A model generated the notes under the pieces. It did no database searches, had not been told where the DNA came from, and worked only from the letters and a program-made list of their open reading frames with translations. The position numbers and the translations under genes were made by a program. From Paracoccaceae bacterium (lineage in GTDB: Bacteria; Pseudomonadota; Alphaproteobacteria; Rhodobacterales; Rhodobacteraceae), in contig JAMWZC010000003.1 of NCBI GenBank assembly GCA_024304985.1, forward strand, positions 1 to 64,000: 64,000 nt of DNA, given 5' to 3'. Position 1 is the first letter of the stretch; each line of letters opens with the position of its first letter. This document shows, one piece after another, positions 7,590 to 16,108 of this stretch.

Positions 7590-10523
7590 TCAGGTCTTGT
7601 CGCGCAGGCCCATGAGGGCGGCGGCGAAGGGGTTGTCCGGGTCGATCCGGTCCTTGGCGCGGGGCGGGCGGGCCTCATAGGTCTTGGCCCCCTGCTGGGG
7701 CTTGTCGCCCTCGCGGTTGCGGTCGCGGCCCTTGTTGCGGTCGCCGCCTTGGGACTTGTTGCGGTCACCACCACGATCACCACCCTGAGGCTTGCCCTTG
7801 CCGCGCGGCTTGCCGCTGCGCTCGCCACGTTCGGCACGCGCCTCGCCCTCGGCTTGCGGCTGGGCGGCTTGCGCGCCCTGCCCTTGCGGTGCTGCACCGC
7901 GGCCACGGTTGGGGCGGCCTTGATGCGACGGCGGTTTGCGGCCCCATGTGAAGGTGAAGAACACCTCCATTTCGGCCGGAGTCTCTGCTGCGACCTCTGC
8001 GGTGGCCTCGGTCGGCGCTGTCGCGCTCTCTTCGGTCGGGGCGTCAGGTGCGGCCTCGGCGGGCGCGGGGGCGGCTTCCTCGGGACGTTCGGCTGCTTCG
8101 GTCGGTGCCTCGGCGGGCGTTTCAGCCTTGGGAGCCTCGGCGGGCTTGAGCTTGGCGCGCTCGCCGCGCTCGGCCTTGTAACCCAGACCCTGCATCAGAT
8201 CGGCGAACTGCTCCAGCGTCATGCCGGTGATCGAGAGCATGTCGGCCTTGGCCTCGAACCCGGTCCGGCTGTCCTCGGCGCGCAGCATGTCGGCCAGACG
8301 TTCCAGCATGTCGATGCGAATCGCCCGCTCGCCCGCGGCGCGGTAGCCCGACATGATGTGGAATTCGGGATGCGCGTCCTTGATCGTGGGCACGGTGACC
8401 AGACCCGGCGGCGGGGCTTCGGGGAATTCGTCCAGACCGCGCGCCAGAGACCAGAGCACAAGGCGCAGGCGGGTGGGCGCGGGTTTCAGCAGAAGCGGCA
8501 TGAAAACGGTGAACTGACCGAAGCGGATGCCATGCTTGCGCAGGGCACCGCGCGCCTCCTGATCCAGCGCCTTGACCTCTTCGATGACGCTGGCGCGGGG
8601 CAGGATGCCCATGTTCTCGACCATGCGGAAGGCGAAGCCGCGGGCAAGGCCGTTCAACGCCTCGTCGCGGCTGAGGGCCAGCAGGGGTTCGAACAGGGCC
8701 GCGATCTTGCGGTCGATGAAATGTTGCAGGCGCCGCTGGACCTTTTGCGCCACATCGGGGCCGGCTTCGTCATCGACGAAGGCGGCGACCTGCGGCTTCA
8801 GGGGATCGGCCCCGGCCACGAGTTTGCCCACCGCCTGATCGCCCCACATGAGGCCACCTTGTTCGGTGAAATCGATCTCGGTATCGGGGGCGTTGTAGAA
8901 ACGGTCCGCCCTGAGATTGAAATGCGGCACAAGCGCAGAAATGCTGGCCTGACGGATCGTCTTGGCCTCTTGCGCGGTGGCGTCGCGGTCCTGACGGAAC
9001 CGGAACCCTTCGAGGCGGCCGACGAATTCACCTTCGACGGTCACTTCACCCTTGTCGTTCACTTCGGCCAAAAGGGCCTCCTTCTGCTTGAGCCGCCGCA
9101 ACAGCACGGAGGTGCGGCGGTCCACAAATCTCTGGGTCAGCCGCGCGTGGAGCGCATCCGACAATCTGTCTTCTACAGCGCGCGTGGCCTCGCGCCAATG
9201 GCTTTCGTCACGCACCCATCCGCTGCGCTGCGCGACATAGGTCCATGTGCGGATAAAGGCCAGACGTTTCGAGAGTGTGTCAATCTCGCCCTCGGTGCGG
9301 TCGATGCGTTTGATCTGCGTCGCCAGCCAGTCATCGGGGACGCGGCCGGACTGGTGCAGGAAGTTGAAGATCGCTTCCAGAAGCGTGGCGTGTTCGGCCC
9401 CGCTGATGCCACGGAAATCGGGGATGCGGCAGACGTCCCAGAGCAGGCGGACGGAAGCCGCGTCCGAGGCGCGGGCGCGCACCTCGGCGACCTGGGACAG
9501 GGATTTGAGGGCCAGAAGGTCGTCGGCCTCGCGGGCGCGGACAAGCAGATCATCCTTGGGCGTGTCTTCCAGCGAGGCGATGAGGGCATCGAGCTGGCCG
9601 AATTGCAGGGCGTGGTTGCGCCATTGCAGTTTGCGGATGGGGGTGAAGCGATGCTCCATGATCGCTTCGGCCACCTCATCGTCCAGAGGCTCGGCCTCGC
9701 CTGTCACGCCGAAGGTGCCATCCGACATGCCGCGCCCGGCGCGGCCTGCGATCTGGGCCAGTTCGTTGGGCGCAAGCTGGCGCATCCGCCGCCCGTCGAA
9801 TTTGGTCAGCGCCGAGAAGGCGACGTGGTTGATGTCGAGGTTCAGCCCCATGCCGATGGCATCGGTGGCGACCAGATAATCCACATCGCCGTTCTGATAG
9901 AGTTCGACCTGCGCGTTGCGGGTGCGGGGAGAGAGCGCGCCCATGACCACGGCCGCGCCGCCTTTCTGGCGGCGGATCAGTTCGGCAATCGCATAGACAT
10001 TATCAACCGAGAACCCGACAATCGCGCTGCGGGCGGGCATCCGGCTAATTTTCTTCGAGCCCGCATAGGTCAGCTTGGACATCCTGTCGCGGCGCATGAA
10101 CTGCGCTTGCGGCACAAGGGCCGCGATGGTGCCGCGCATCGTGTCGGAGCCGAGAAACAGGGTTTCATGCAGGCCCCGCGCACGCAACAGCCGGTCGGTG
10201 AAGACATGGCCGCGTTCAGGATCGGCGCAAAGCTGGATCTCATCCACGGCCAGAAAATCGACGCCCATGCCCTCGGGCATCGCTTCAACGGTGCAGACCC
10301 AATACTGGGTGCGCGGCGGCACGATGCGTTCTTCGCCCGTGACCAGCGCCACGACCGAGGGGCCGCGCACGCGGACGATCTTGTCATAAACCTCGCGCGC
10401 CAGCAGGCGCAGCGGCAGGCCGATGATCCCGGTCCGGTGCCCCAGCATCCGTTCGATGGCGTAATGCGTCTTGCCGGTATTCGTCGGCCCGAGGACCGCC
10501 GTGATCCGTGAAGGCTGCCCCAT
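7590..10523 (-). CDS. SUV3-like DEAD/DEAH RNA helicase
   Basis: A 977-residue ATP-dependent helicase of the mitochondrial-degradosome SUV3 group, which is widespread in alphaproteobacteria. Motif I is GPTNTGKTH near residue 12. Motif II is DEIQLCADPERGHVF, and motif VI is AGRAGRGMSDGTFGVTG. The core extends to about residue 720. It is followed by an alanine/proline/glutamate-rich linker and then a basic Gly/Asp/Arg/Asn/Lys/Gln-rich tail with repeated GGDRNK units, probably disordered and RNA-binding. The adjacent S4 RNA-binding gene, 12 bases downstream, fits a role in RNA or ribosome metabolism. A TPR protein gene lies 15 bases upstream, so the three may form one transcript. Confidence 0.9.
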   Translation of the reverse strand: MGQPSRITAVLGPTNTGKTHYAIERMLGHRTGIIGLPLRLLAREVYDKIVRVRGPSVVALVTGEERIVPPRTQYWVCTVEAMPEGMGVDFLAVDEIQLCADPERGHVFTDRLLRARGLHETLFLGSDTMRGTIAALVPQAQFMRRDRMSKLTYAGSKKISRMPARSAIVGFSVDNVYAIAELIRRQKGGAAVVMGALSPRTRNAQVELYQNGDVDYLVATDAIGMGLNLDINHVAFSALTKFDGRRMRQLAPNELAQIAGRAGRGMSDGTFGVTGEAEPLDDEVAEAIMEHRFTPIRKLQWRNHALQFGQLDALIASLEDTPKDDLLVRAREADDLLALKSLSQVAEVRARASDAASVRLLWDVCRIPDFRGISGAEHATLLEAIFNFLHQSGRVPDDWLATQIKRIDRTEGEIDTLSKRLAFIRTWTYVAQRSGWVRDESHWREATRAVEDRLSDALHARLTQRFVDRRTSVLLRRLKQKEALLAEVNDKGEVTVEGEFVGRLEGFRFRQDRDATAQEAKTIRQASISALVPHFNLRADRFYNAPDTEIDFTEQGGLMWGDQAVGKLVAGADPLKPQVAAFVDDEAGPDVAQKVQRRLQHFIDRKIAALFEPLLALSRDEALNGLARGFAFRMVENMGILPRASVIEEVKALDQEARGALRKHGIRFGQFTVFMPLLLKPAPTRLRLVLWSLARGLDEFPEAPPPGLVTVPTIKDAHPEFHIMSGYRAAGERAIRIDMLERLADMLRAEDSRTGFEAKADMLSITGMTLEQFADLMQGLGYKAERGERAKLKPAEAPKAETPAEAPTEAAERPEEAAPAPAEAAPDAPTEESATAPTEATAEVAAETPAEMEVFFTFTWGRKPPSHQGRPNRGRGAAPQGQGAQAAQPQAEGEARAERGERSGKPRGKGKPQGGDRGGDRNKSQGGDRNKGRDRNREGDKPQQGAKTYEARPPRAKDRIDPDNPFAAALMGLRDKT

Positions 10524-10538
10524 GGGCCTGTTCCCCGA

Positions 10539-11114
10539 TCAGAGTTTGAGACCCTCGACCTGGGCCTTGAGCCGCGTCACCGCCTCGGCGGCCGGGTCGT
10601 AATGGGGATGGATGGAAAGCACAAGCCGGTAGGCCTGATAGGCTTGCTGCTGGCGGCCCAGTTCTTCCAGCACCACGGCAAGCCCATGCGCCGCCTCGTA
10701 ATGGCGCGGATCGAGGGTCAGGGCCTGTTCAAGATCAGCCAGCGCCGGGCCGATCTGTTCGGTGCGGAAATAGGCGCGCGCCCGCATGTGGAAGCCTTCG
10801 GCGACATCTGGCGCATGATCGGTAAGCGCGGTCAGATGTTCAACCGCCACGGCATAGTCCCCCCGCTCCAGCGCCTCGCGCCCGCGCTTGAGCAGCAGGT
10901 CCATCGCAGGCGAGCCGGTCTTGCGCCATTCAAGGCGAATCTCCCGCTCCAACCCCTTGGCCTCGGCCGGGCTGGCCGTGGCCAGACTGTCATACAACCG
11001 CTCCAGCCCGGAGGGTGCAGGCTCTGCCACTTGCCCAACCAGAGGTAGGGAATACATGACTATCGCGAACATTGCCGCGACGATAGGTTTGAGATTGAAA
11101 CGGATCGCGCTCAT
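10539..11114 (-). CDS. Secreted tetratricopeptide-repeat protein
   Basis: A 191-residue protein with an N-terminal hydrophobic segment (about 10-28, FNLKPIVAAMFAIVMYSLPLVGQVA) that looks like a signal peptide or anchor. Residues 75-180 hold about three TPR units (for example ALADLEQALTLDPRHYEAAHGLAVVLEELG). It is probably periplasmic or membrane-tethered and mediates protein contacts. It precedes the helicase by 15 bases on the same strand, so co-transcription is likely even though the two products lie in different compartments. The specific function is unknown. Confidence 0.82.
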   Translation of the reverse strand: MSAIRFNLKPIVAAMFAIVMYSLPLVGQVAEPAPSGLERLYDSLATASPAEAKGLEREIRLEWRKTGSPAMDLLLKRGREALERGDYAVAVEHLTALTDHAPDVAEGFHMRARAYFRTEQIGPALADLEQALTLDPRHYEAAHGLAVVLEELGRQQQAYQAYRLVLSIHPHYDPAAEAVTRLKAQVEGLKL

Positions 11115-11182
11115 AACACAGGAGTGTAACGCGCGGATCGGGAATTGTTAGCCCCTCGCGCATGAAAAAAAGGACCATGCGA

Positions 11183-11473
11183 ATGAGCGAAGTAATCGAC
11201 GCGGCCGTGGCCGCACTGAACGAGAAGATGGGCGGTTCCGGCTTTGACGGTTCGGCCAAATTCGTCATCGAAGGCGAAGGCGCGGTCATGGTGGATTCCA
11301 CTGGCGCACGCGCAGGCGACGAGGATGCGGACGTGACCCTGACCGCCAGCGCCGAAACCTTCGAGGCGATGATGTCGGGCGACATGAACCCGACCTCGGC
11401 CTTCATGAGCGGCAAATTGTCGGTGGATGGCGATATGGGCATGGCCATGCAGCTTGGTTCCGTTCTGAGCTAA
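11183..11473 (+). CDS. SCP2 sterol-binding domain protein
   Basis: A 96-residue single-domain protein starting MSEVIDAAVAALNEKM and ending in MGMAMQLGSVLS. It matches the small SCP2 lipid-carrier fold (GSAKFVIEGEGAVMVDS, then MMSGDMNPTSAFMSGKLSVDGD). In bacteria such proteins probably bind fatty acyl or other hydrophobic ligands. ATG 11183 was chosen because AAGGA lies eight bases upstream; the ATGs at 11177 and 11162 are too close to it or upstream of it. The stop is three bases before the hydrolase start, so the two genes are translationally coupled and may act on the same lipid. Confidence 0.88.
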   Translation: MSEVIDAAVAALNEKMGGSGFDGSAKFVIEGEGAVMVDSTGARAGDEDADVTLTASAETFEAMMSGDMNPTSAFMSGKLSVDGDMGMAMQLGSVLS

Positions 11474-11476
11474 GCT

Positions 11477-12448
11477 ATGGAATCTGCGCCGCTTTTTCAT
11501 GATGTTGCAGATGGTCCCGTGGGTGGGCAAGCCTTTTGGCTGCGCAGCTCCGACGGGCCGCGCATCCGCGTGGGGCACTGGCCCTGTGCGGCGGGTGAAG
11601 AGGCGCGCGGCACGGTGCTGCTGTTTCCGGGGCGCACCGAATATGTCGAGAAATATGGCCGCGCCGCCGCCGATCTGGCTGGGCGCGGCTATGATACGCT
11701 GACGATCGACTGGCGCGGTCAGGGCTTGGCCGATCGCCTGCTGTCCGACCGGCGCACCGGCCATATCGGCCGCTTCACGGATTATCAAAAAGACGTGGCT
11801 GCGATGATGGAGGCGGCGCGGGCGCTGAACCTGCCGCGTCCCTTCTATCTGCTGGCCCATTCGATGGGCGGCTGCATCGGCCTGCGCGCGCTGATGGAGG
11901 GGCTGCCGGTTGCGGCCTGCGCCTTTACCGGGCCGATGTGGGGGATCCAGATGGCCGCGGCCACCCGCCCCGCCGCCTGGGCGCTGTCATGGAGCGCGCC
12001 GCGCCTTGGGTTCGGGCATCATCTGGCCCCCGGCACCAAGCCCGAAACCTATGTCATGGCCGAGCCGTTCGACGACAACACGCTGACCCGCGACCGGGAC
12101 ATGTATACCTATATGCAAAGGCAGATGACCGCGCATCCCGATCTGGCGCTGGGAGGCCCCAGTCTGCGCTGGCTGAACGAGGCGCTGGTCGAGATGGCGG
12201 GCCTTGCGCGGCGTCCTGCGCCCTCGCATCCCTGCCTGACCTATATGGGCACCCATGAGCGGATTGTCTGCCCCGAGCGGATCGAGACGCGGATGGCCAG
12301 TTGGCCGGGCGGTGAACTGCGTCTGGTGCAGGGCGGCGAGCATGAGGTCATGATGGACACACCCGCCACCCGCGCGATGGTGTTCAACGGGGTTGCGGCG
12401 CATTTCGCGGCGCATCCCGCCTGCGTCGGGGATCTGCAAAGCGCCTGA
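11477..12448 (+). CDS. Alpha/beta hydrolase, lysophospholipase-like
   Basis: A 323-residue serine hydrolase of the monoglyceride lipase/PldB group. The nucleophile elbow AHSMGG places the catalytic serine at residue 129. The oxyanion region LLFPGRTEYVEKYG and the C-terminal GGEHEVMMD, which supplies the histidine, are also visible. There is no signal peptide. It starts three bases after the SCP2-like gene, so a lipid or ester substrate is likely, but the exact substrate cannot be told. It converges on the FAH-family gene. The short gap holds the hairpin GCCTGA/TCAGGC (about 12443-12465), which lacks a T-run. Confidence 0.87.
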   Translation: MESAPLFHDVADGPVGGQAFWLRSSDGPRIRVGHWPCAAGEEARGTVLLFPGRTEYVEKYGRAAADLAGRGYDTLTIDWRGQGLADRLLSDRRTGHIGRFTDYQKDVAAMMEAARALNLPRPFYLLAHSMGGCIGLRALMEGLPVAACAFTGPMWGIQMAAATRPAAWALSWSAPRLGFGHHLAPGTKPETYVMAEPFDDNTLTRDRDMYTYMQRQMTAHPDLALGGPSLRWLNEALVEMAGLARRPAPSHPCLTYMGTHERIVCPERIETRMASWPGGELRLVQGGEHEVMMDTPATRAMVFNGVAAHFAAHPACVGDLQSA

Positions 12449-12481
12449 CCCCTGCGGGATCAGGCGGGCTGTCAGGGGAGG

Positions 12482-13312
12482 TCAGGCGTCCTGCCGGACA
12501 TCCTGACGCTGCTGGCCAAGACCGGCGATGCCAAGCTCCATCACATCGCCAGCGCGCAGGAAACGCTGGGGTTTCATGCCCATGCCCACGCCCGGCGGTG
12601 TTCCTGTGGCGATGACGTCGCCGGGATGCAGGGTCATCATCTCGCTCAGATGCGCGATGATCTGGGCGACGGTGAAGATCATGGTGGCGGTATTGCCGGT
12701 CTGCACGCGCTTGCCGTTGAGATCCAGCGTCAGGTCGAGGGTCTGGGGGTCGCCCGCCTCGTCCGGCGTCACCAGCCAGGGGCCGATGGGGCCGAAGGTG
12801 TCGGCGCTTTTGCCCTTGGTCCATTGGCCCACACGCTCCATTTGAAAGGCACGCTCGGACACGTCATTGACGATGCAGTAGCCTGCGACATGGTTCAGGG
12901 CCTCGGCCTCGGTCACGTATTTGGCGCGTTTGCCGATGATGACGCCCAGTTCTACCTCCCAATCGCCTTTTTGCGATCCGCGCGGCAGATAGACCGGATC
13001 GTTCGGCCCGCAGATCGAGGACGTGGCCTTCATGAAGACGATGGGCATGGCGGGGGGTTCCATCCCGGCCTCGGCGGCGTGGTCGGCATAGTTCAGGCCG
13101 ATGCCGATGAACTTGCCCACCTGCCCCACGGGTGGTCCGAGGCGGGGATTGCCGGGCACGAGGGGCAGGGATTCGGGATCGACGCGGGGCAGATCGGCGA
13201 TGACGGGGCCAGCCAGATCGGGGATCACGCCCGACAAATCGCGGATGCGGCCTTGGGCATCCAGCACACCGGGCTTCTCGGCCCCCATCTCTCCGTATCT
13301 GACGAAACGCAT
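12482..13312 (-). CDS. Fumarylacetoacetate hydrolase family protein
   Basis: A 276-residue FAH-superfamily protein. The catalytic domain (about 70-275) shows FIGIGLNYADHAAEAG, the metal-binding EVELGVIIGKRAKYV, YCIVNDVSERAFQ and DVIATGTPPGVGMG. Members act as 2-keto-3-deoxy-fuconate/arabonate-type hydratases, acylpyruvases or oxaloacetate decarboxylases; the substrate here is unknown. Two ATGs compete. GGAGG is only two bases before ATG 13318 but eight bases before ATG 13312, so 13312 (MRFVRYGEMG) is preferred. It stands alone between convergent and divergent neighbours. Confidence 0.88.
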   Translation of the reverse strand: MRFVRYGEMGAEKPGVLDAQGRIRDLSGVIPDLAGPVIADLPRVDPESLPLVPGNPRLGPPVGQVGKFIGIGLNYADHAAEAGMEPPAMPIVFMKATSSICGPNDPVYLPRGSQKGDWEVELGVIIGKRAKYVTEAEALNHVAGYCIVNDVSERAFQMERVGQWTKGKSADTFGPIGPWLVTPDEAGDPQTLDLTLDLNGKRVQTGNTATMIFTVAQIIAHLSEMMTLHPGDVIATGTPPGVGMGMKPQRFLRAGDVMELGIAGLGQQRQDVRQDA

Positions 13313-13435
13313 CTTCATGTCCTCCCTTGGGTTTGGCGGGAACCTTAGCCAGCACGGCACGATGTGCAAGCCGGGTTTGGGCTGGTCTGGGCGGGGGCTG
13401 CGCCCTACCCTTGGGATGACGCAAAGGGGTGAGTG

Positions 13436-14458
13436 ATGGCGCAAGCGGTGCTGACAATGACGGATCGCGGGCTTTACTGCGCGGCGGGGGATTTCTTCAT
13501 TGATCCCTGGCGGCCTGTCGATCGGGCGCTGATCACCCATGGGCATGCGGATCATGCAAGGCCTGGGCATCGGCACTATCTTTGCACGGATGGCTGCATG
13601 CCGGTGATGCGGCACCGTCTGGGGGATATTGTGTGTGAGACGGTTCGCTATGGCGAGATGCGGCGGATTGGCGATGCGGAGGTGAGTTTTCATCCCGCAG
13701 GCCATGTGCCGGGATCGGCGCAGATCCGGGTCGCGGTGGGCGGCGAGATCTGGGTCGTGTCGGGCGATTACAAGGTCGAGGATGACGGGCTGTCCGAGGC
13801 GTTTGAGCCCCTGCGGTGCCACACGTTCATTTCGGAATGCACCTTTGGATTACCGGTTTTTCATTGGCAAAGACAGGCGGTTGTGGCGGATCAGATCAAC
13901 CGCTGGTGGGCGAGGAATATGGCCGAGGGACGGGTCAGTTTGCTTGCGGCCTATTCCTTGGGCAAGGCGCAGAGGTTGCTGCATCTGCTTGATCCCGCGA
14001 TCGGCCCGATCCTGACCCATGCGGCGGTGGAGAACACGAATGCGGTGCTGCGGGCGCAGGGCGTGCCGCTGCCCGACACGATCAGGATCACGCCGGACCT
14101 TGACCGCAAGGCGCATCCCGGCGCGTTGATCGTGGCCCCGCCTGCGGTTCTGGGCAGCCCTTGGGCGCGGCGCTTTGGGGCGCTGTCCACCGGCTATGCC
14201 AGCGGTTGGATGCAGATGCGCGGCGTGCGGCGCAGGCGGGCGGCGGACCGGGGGTTCGTCATCTCGGACCATGCGGATTGGGATGGGCTGCTGGGTGCGA
14301 TCAAGGCGACGGGGGCGGAAAAGCTGTATCTGACTCATGGTTACACGGATATCTTCACGCGATATCTGCGGGATCAGGGCCATGACGCGCATGTTCTGGC
14401 CACGGAATATGGTGGCGAGGATGGGGCGGAGGCCGAGGAGACAGGGGACGCGGCATGA
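13436..14458 (+). CDS. Ligase-associated DNA exonuclease
   Basis: A 340-residue metallo-beta-lactamase/beta-CASP nuclease of the SNM1/Exo type that accompanies bacterial ATP-dependent DNA ligases. The zinc motif THGHADHARPGH is near residue 37. The later motifs GHVPGSAQIRV, SECTFG, SDHADWDGL and LTHGYTD are present. ATG 13436 has AAGGGG upstream and is preferred over the overlapping GTG. The stop overlaps the ligase start as ATGA, so the two proteins are coupled and probably act together in DNA end processing and sealing. The DEXH helicase and PdeM phosphoesterase that often complete this set are absent. Confidence 0.9.
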   Translation: MAQAVLTMTDRGLYCAAGDFFIDPWRPVDRALITHGHADHARPGHRHYLCTDGCMPVMRHRLGDIVCETVRYGEMRRIGDAEVSFHPAGHVPGSAQIRVAVGGEIWVVSGDYKVEDDGLSEAFEPLRCHTFISECTFGLPVFHWQRQAVVADQINRWWARNMAEGRVSLLAAYSLGKAQRLLHLLDPAIGPILTHAAVENTNAVLRAQGVPLPDTIRITPDLDRKAHPGALIVAPPAVLGSPWARRFGALSTGYASGWMQMRGVRRRRAADRGFVISDHADWDGLLGAIKATGAEKLYLTHGYTDIFTRYLRDQGHDAHVLATEYGGEDGAEAEETGDAA

Positions 14459-16044
14459 AACGTTTCGCGGCGCTGTTCACGGTGATCGACCAAACGACAC
14501 GGACCAGCGAAAAGGTGGCGGCGCTGGCGGACTATTTCAGCAGCGCGCCTGACCCCGACAAGCTTTGGACCATCGCGATCTTTTCGGGCCGTCGCCCGAA
14601 ACGGGCGGTCACCACCACGCGGCTGCGCGATTGGGCGGCCGAAGCGGCGGGAATACCGCTCTGGCTGTTCGAGGAGTCCTATGCCGTGGTGGGCGATCTG
14701 GCCGAGACGATTGCCCTTGTCCTGCCGCCCGCGCAGAGCGCATCGGATGATGATTTGTCTCATTGGATCAACCTCTTGCGGGGATTGATTGACTCAGACG
14801 ATGAGGCCCGCCGCGTCGCGGTTCTTGCGGCATGGGACCGGCTGGACACGACTGAGAGGCTGGTCTTCAACAAGCTTTTGACGGGTGGCTTTCGCATGGG
14901 GGTCAGCCAGAAGCTGATGACCCGTGCCCTGGCGCAGGCCACGGGGCGGGACGAGGCGGAACTGGCGCATCGCCTCATGGGGGAGTGGTCGCCTGATACC
15001 ACCAGTTTCACCGCCCTGATCGAGGCGGAGAATGCGGCGGCGGATCTGTCGCGCCCCTATCCGTTTTGTCTGGCGTATGGGGTCGAGGATCTGGCAGCCC
15101 TTGGCCCTGCCGCCGACTGGCTGGCGGAATGGAAATGGGACGGGATCCGCGCTCAGGTTATCGTGCGGGGCGGTGCGCTTCATGTCTGGTCGCGCGGGGA
15201 GGAGTTGATGACCGACCGTTTCCCCGAACTTGCGCGACTGGCCACCGATCTGCCGGATGGGACCGTGCTGGACGGGGAATTGGTGGCTTGGGATGGTGCG
15301 GCCCCCCTGCCCTTTGCCGCCTTGCAAAAACGCATTACGCGCAAGGTGGTGCCGAAAAAGCTGCTGGCCGAGGCGCCGGTGATCCTGCTGGCCTATGACC
15401 TGCTGGAAGCGGGGGGTGCGGACCTGCGGGCCACGCCGCTATCCGAGCGGCGGGCGCTGCTGGACCGGATTTTGGCCGCTGTGCCGCAGGATGCACCCGT
15501 GCAGGCCTCGCCCCTGATCTTGGCGCTCGACTGGGAGGACTTGGGTGCCGCACGAGGGAAAGCGCGGCAGATGAAGGCCGAAGGGCTGATGATCAAGCGT
15601 CTTTCCAGCCCCTATCACGTGGGGCGCAAGCGCGGGGATTGGTGGAAATGGAAGCTGGACCCGCTGACCATCGATGCGGTGATGATCTATGCCCAAGCCG
15701 GCCACGGGCGGCGGGCAAACCTGTTCACCGATTTCACCTTTGCCGTCTGGCAGGGCAACGAACTGGTGCCCTTCACCAAGGCCTATTCCGGGCTGACCGA
15801 TGCGGAATTCGGCCAGATCACGCAATGGGTGCGGCGCAATACCCTGCAACGCTTCGGCCCGGTGCGGCAGGTGACGCCGCATCATGTGTTCGAGATCGCC
15901 TTTGAAGGGATACAGGAAAGTCCGCGCCACAAATCGGGTATTGCGCTGCGCTTTCCGCGCATGCTGCGCTGGCGGCAGGACAAGACGGTGGATCAGGCCG
16001 ATACCTTGGATCACCTCAAGGCCCTTCTGGCGCAATATGGCTGA
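14455..16044 (+). CDS. ATP-dependent DNA ligase
   Basis: A 529-residue ATP-dependent ligase of the type found beside the exonuclease above, distinct from the essential NAD-dependent LigA. Residues 1-200 form the DNA-binding domain. The catalytic core carries the adenylation motif EWKWDGIRAQ with nucleophile K227. It is followed by RGEELMTDRFPEL, DGELVAWD and EGLMIKR. The OB-fold domain ends in ESPRHKSGIALRFPRMLRWR. It probably repairs nicks or double-strand breaks under stress; the family role is inferred. It begins inside the exonuclease stop codon (ATGA). A separate gene follows after 64 bases. Confidence 0.92.
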   Translation: MKRFAALFTVIDQTTRTSEKVAALADYFSSAPDPDKLWTIAIFSGRRPKRAVTTTRLRDWAAEAAGIPLWLFEESYAVVGDLAETIALVLPPAQSASDDDLSHWINLLRGLIDSDDEARRVAVLAAWDRLDTTERLVFNKLLTGGFRMGVSQKLMTRALAQATGRDEAELAHRLMGEWSPDTTSFTALIEAENAAADLSRPYPFCLAYGVEDLAALGPAADWLAEWKWDGIRAQVIVRGGALHVWSRGEELMTDRFPELARLATDLPDGTVLDGELVAWDGAAPLPFAALQKRITRKVVPKKLLAEAPVILLAYDLLEAGGADLRATPLSERRALLDRILAAVPQDAPVQASPLILALDWEDLGAARGKARQMKAEGLMIKRLSSPYHVGRKRGDWWKWKLDPLTIDAVMIYAQAGHGRRANLFTDFTFAVWQGNELVPFTKAYSGLTDAEFGQITQWVRRNTLQRFGPVRQVTPHHVFEIAFEGIQESPRHKSGIALRFPRMLRWRQDKTVDQADTLDHLKALLAQYG

Positions 16045-16108
16045 TCGCGCTTGAGGCACCGGGGGCAAGCCCCTATGTCTGGGGCAACGCAATAGCCAAG
16101 GTGATCCC

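Noticed and set aside
7760-7800. Short tandem repeats suggesting a repeat array
   Set aside because: They encode the GGDRNK repeats of the helicase tail and are explained by the protein.
7269-10511. A 1080-codon open frame on the plus strand opposite the helicase
   Set aside because: It is the high-GC antisense shadow of the SUV3-like helicase, whose motifs are intact. The shadow protein is Gly/Arg/His-rich with no recognisable domain.
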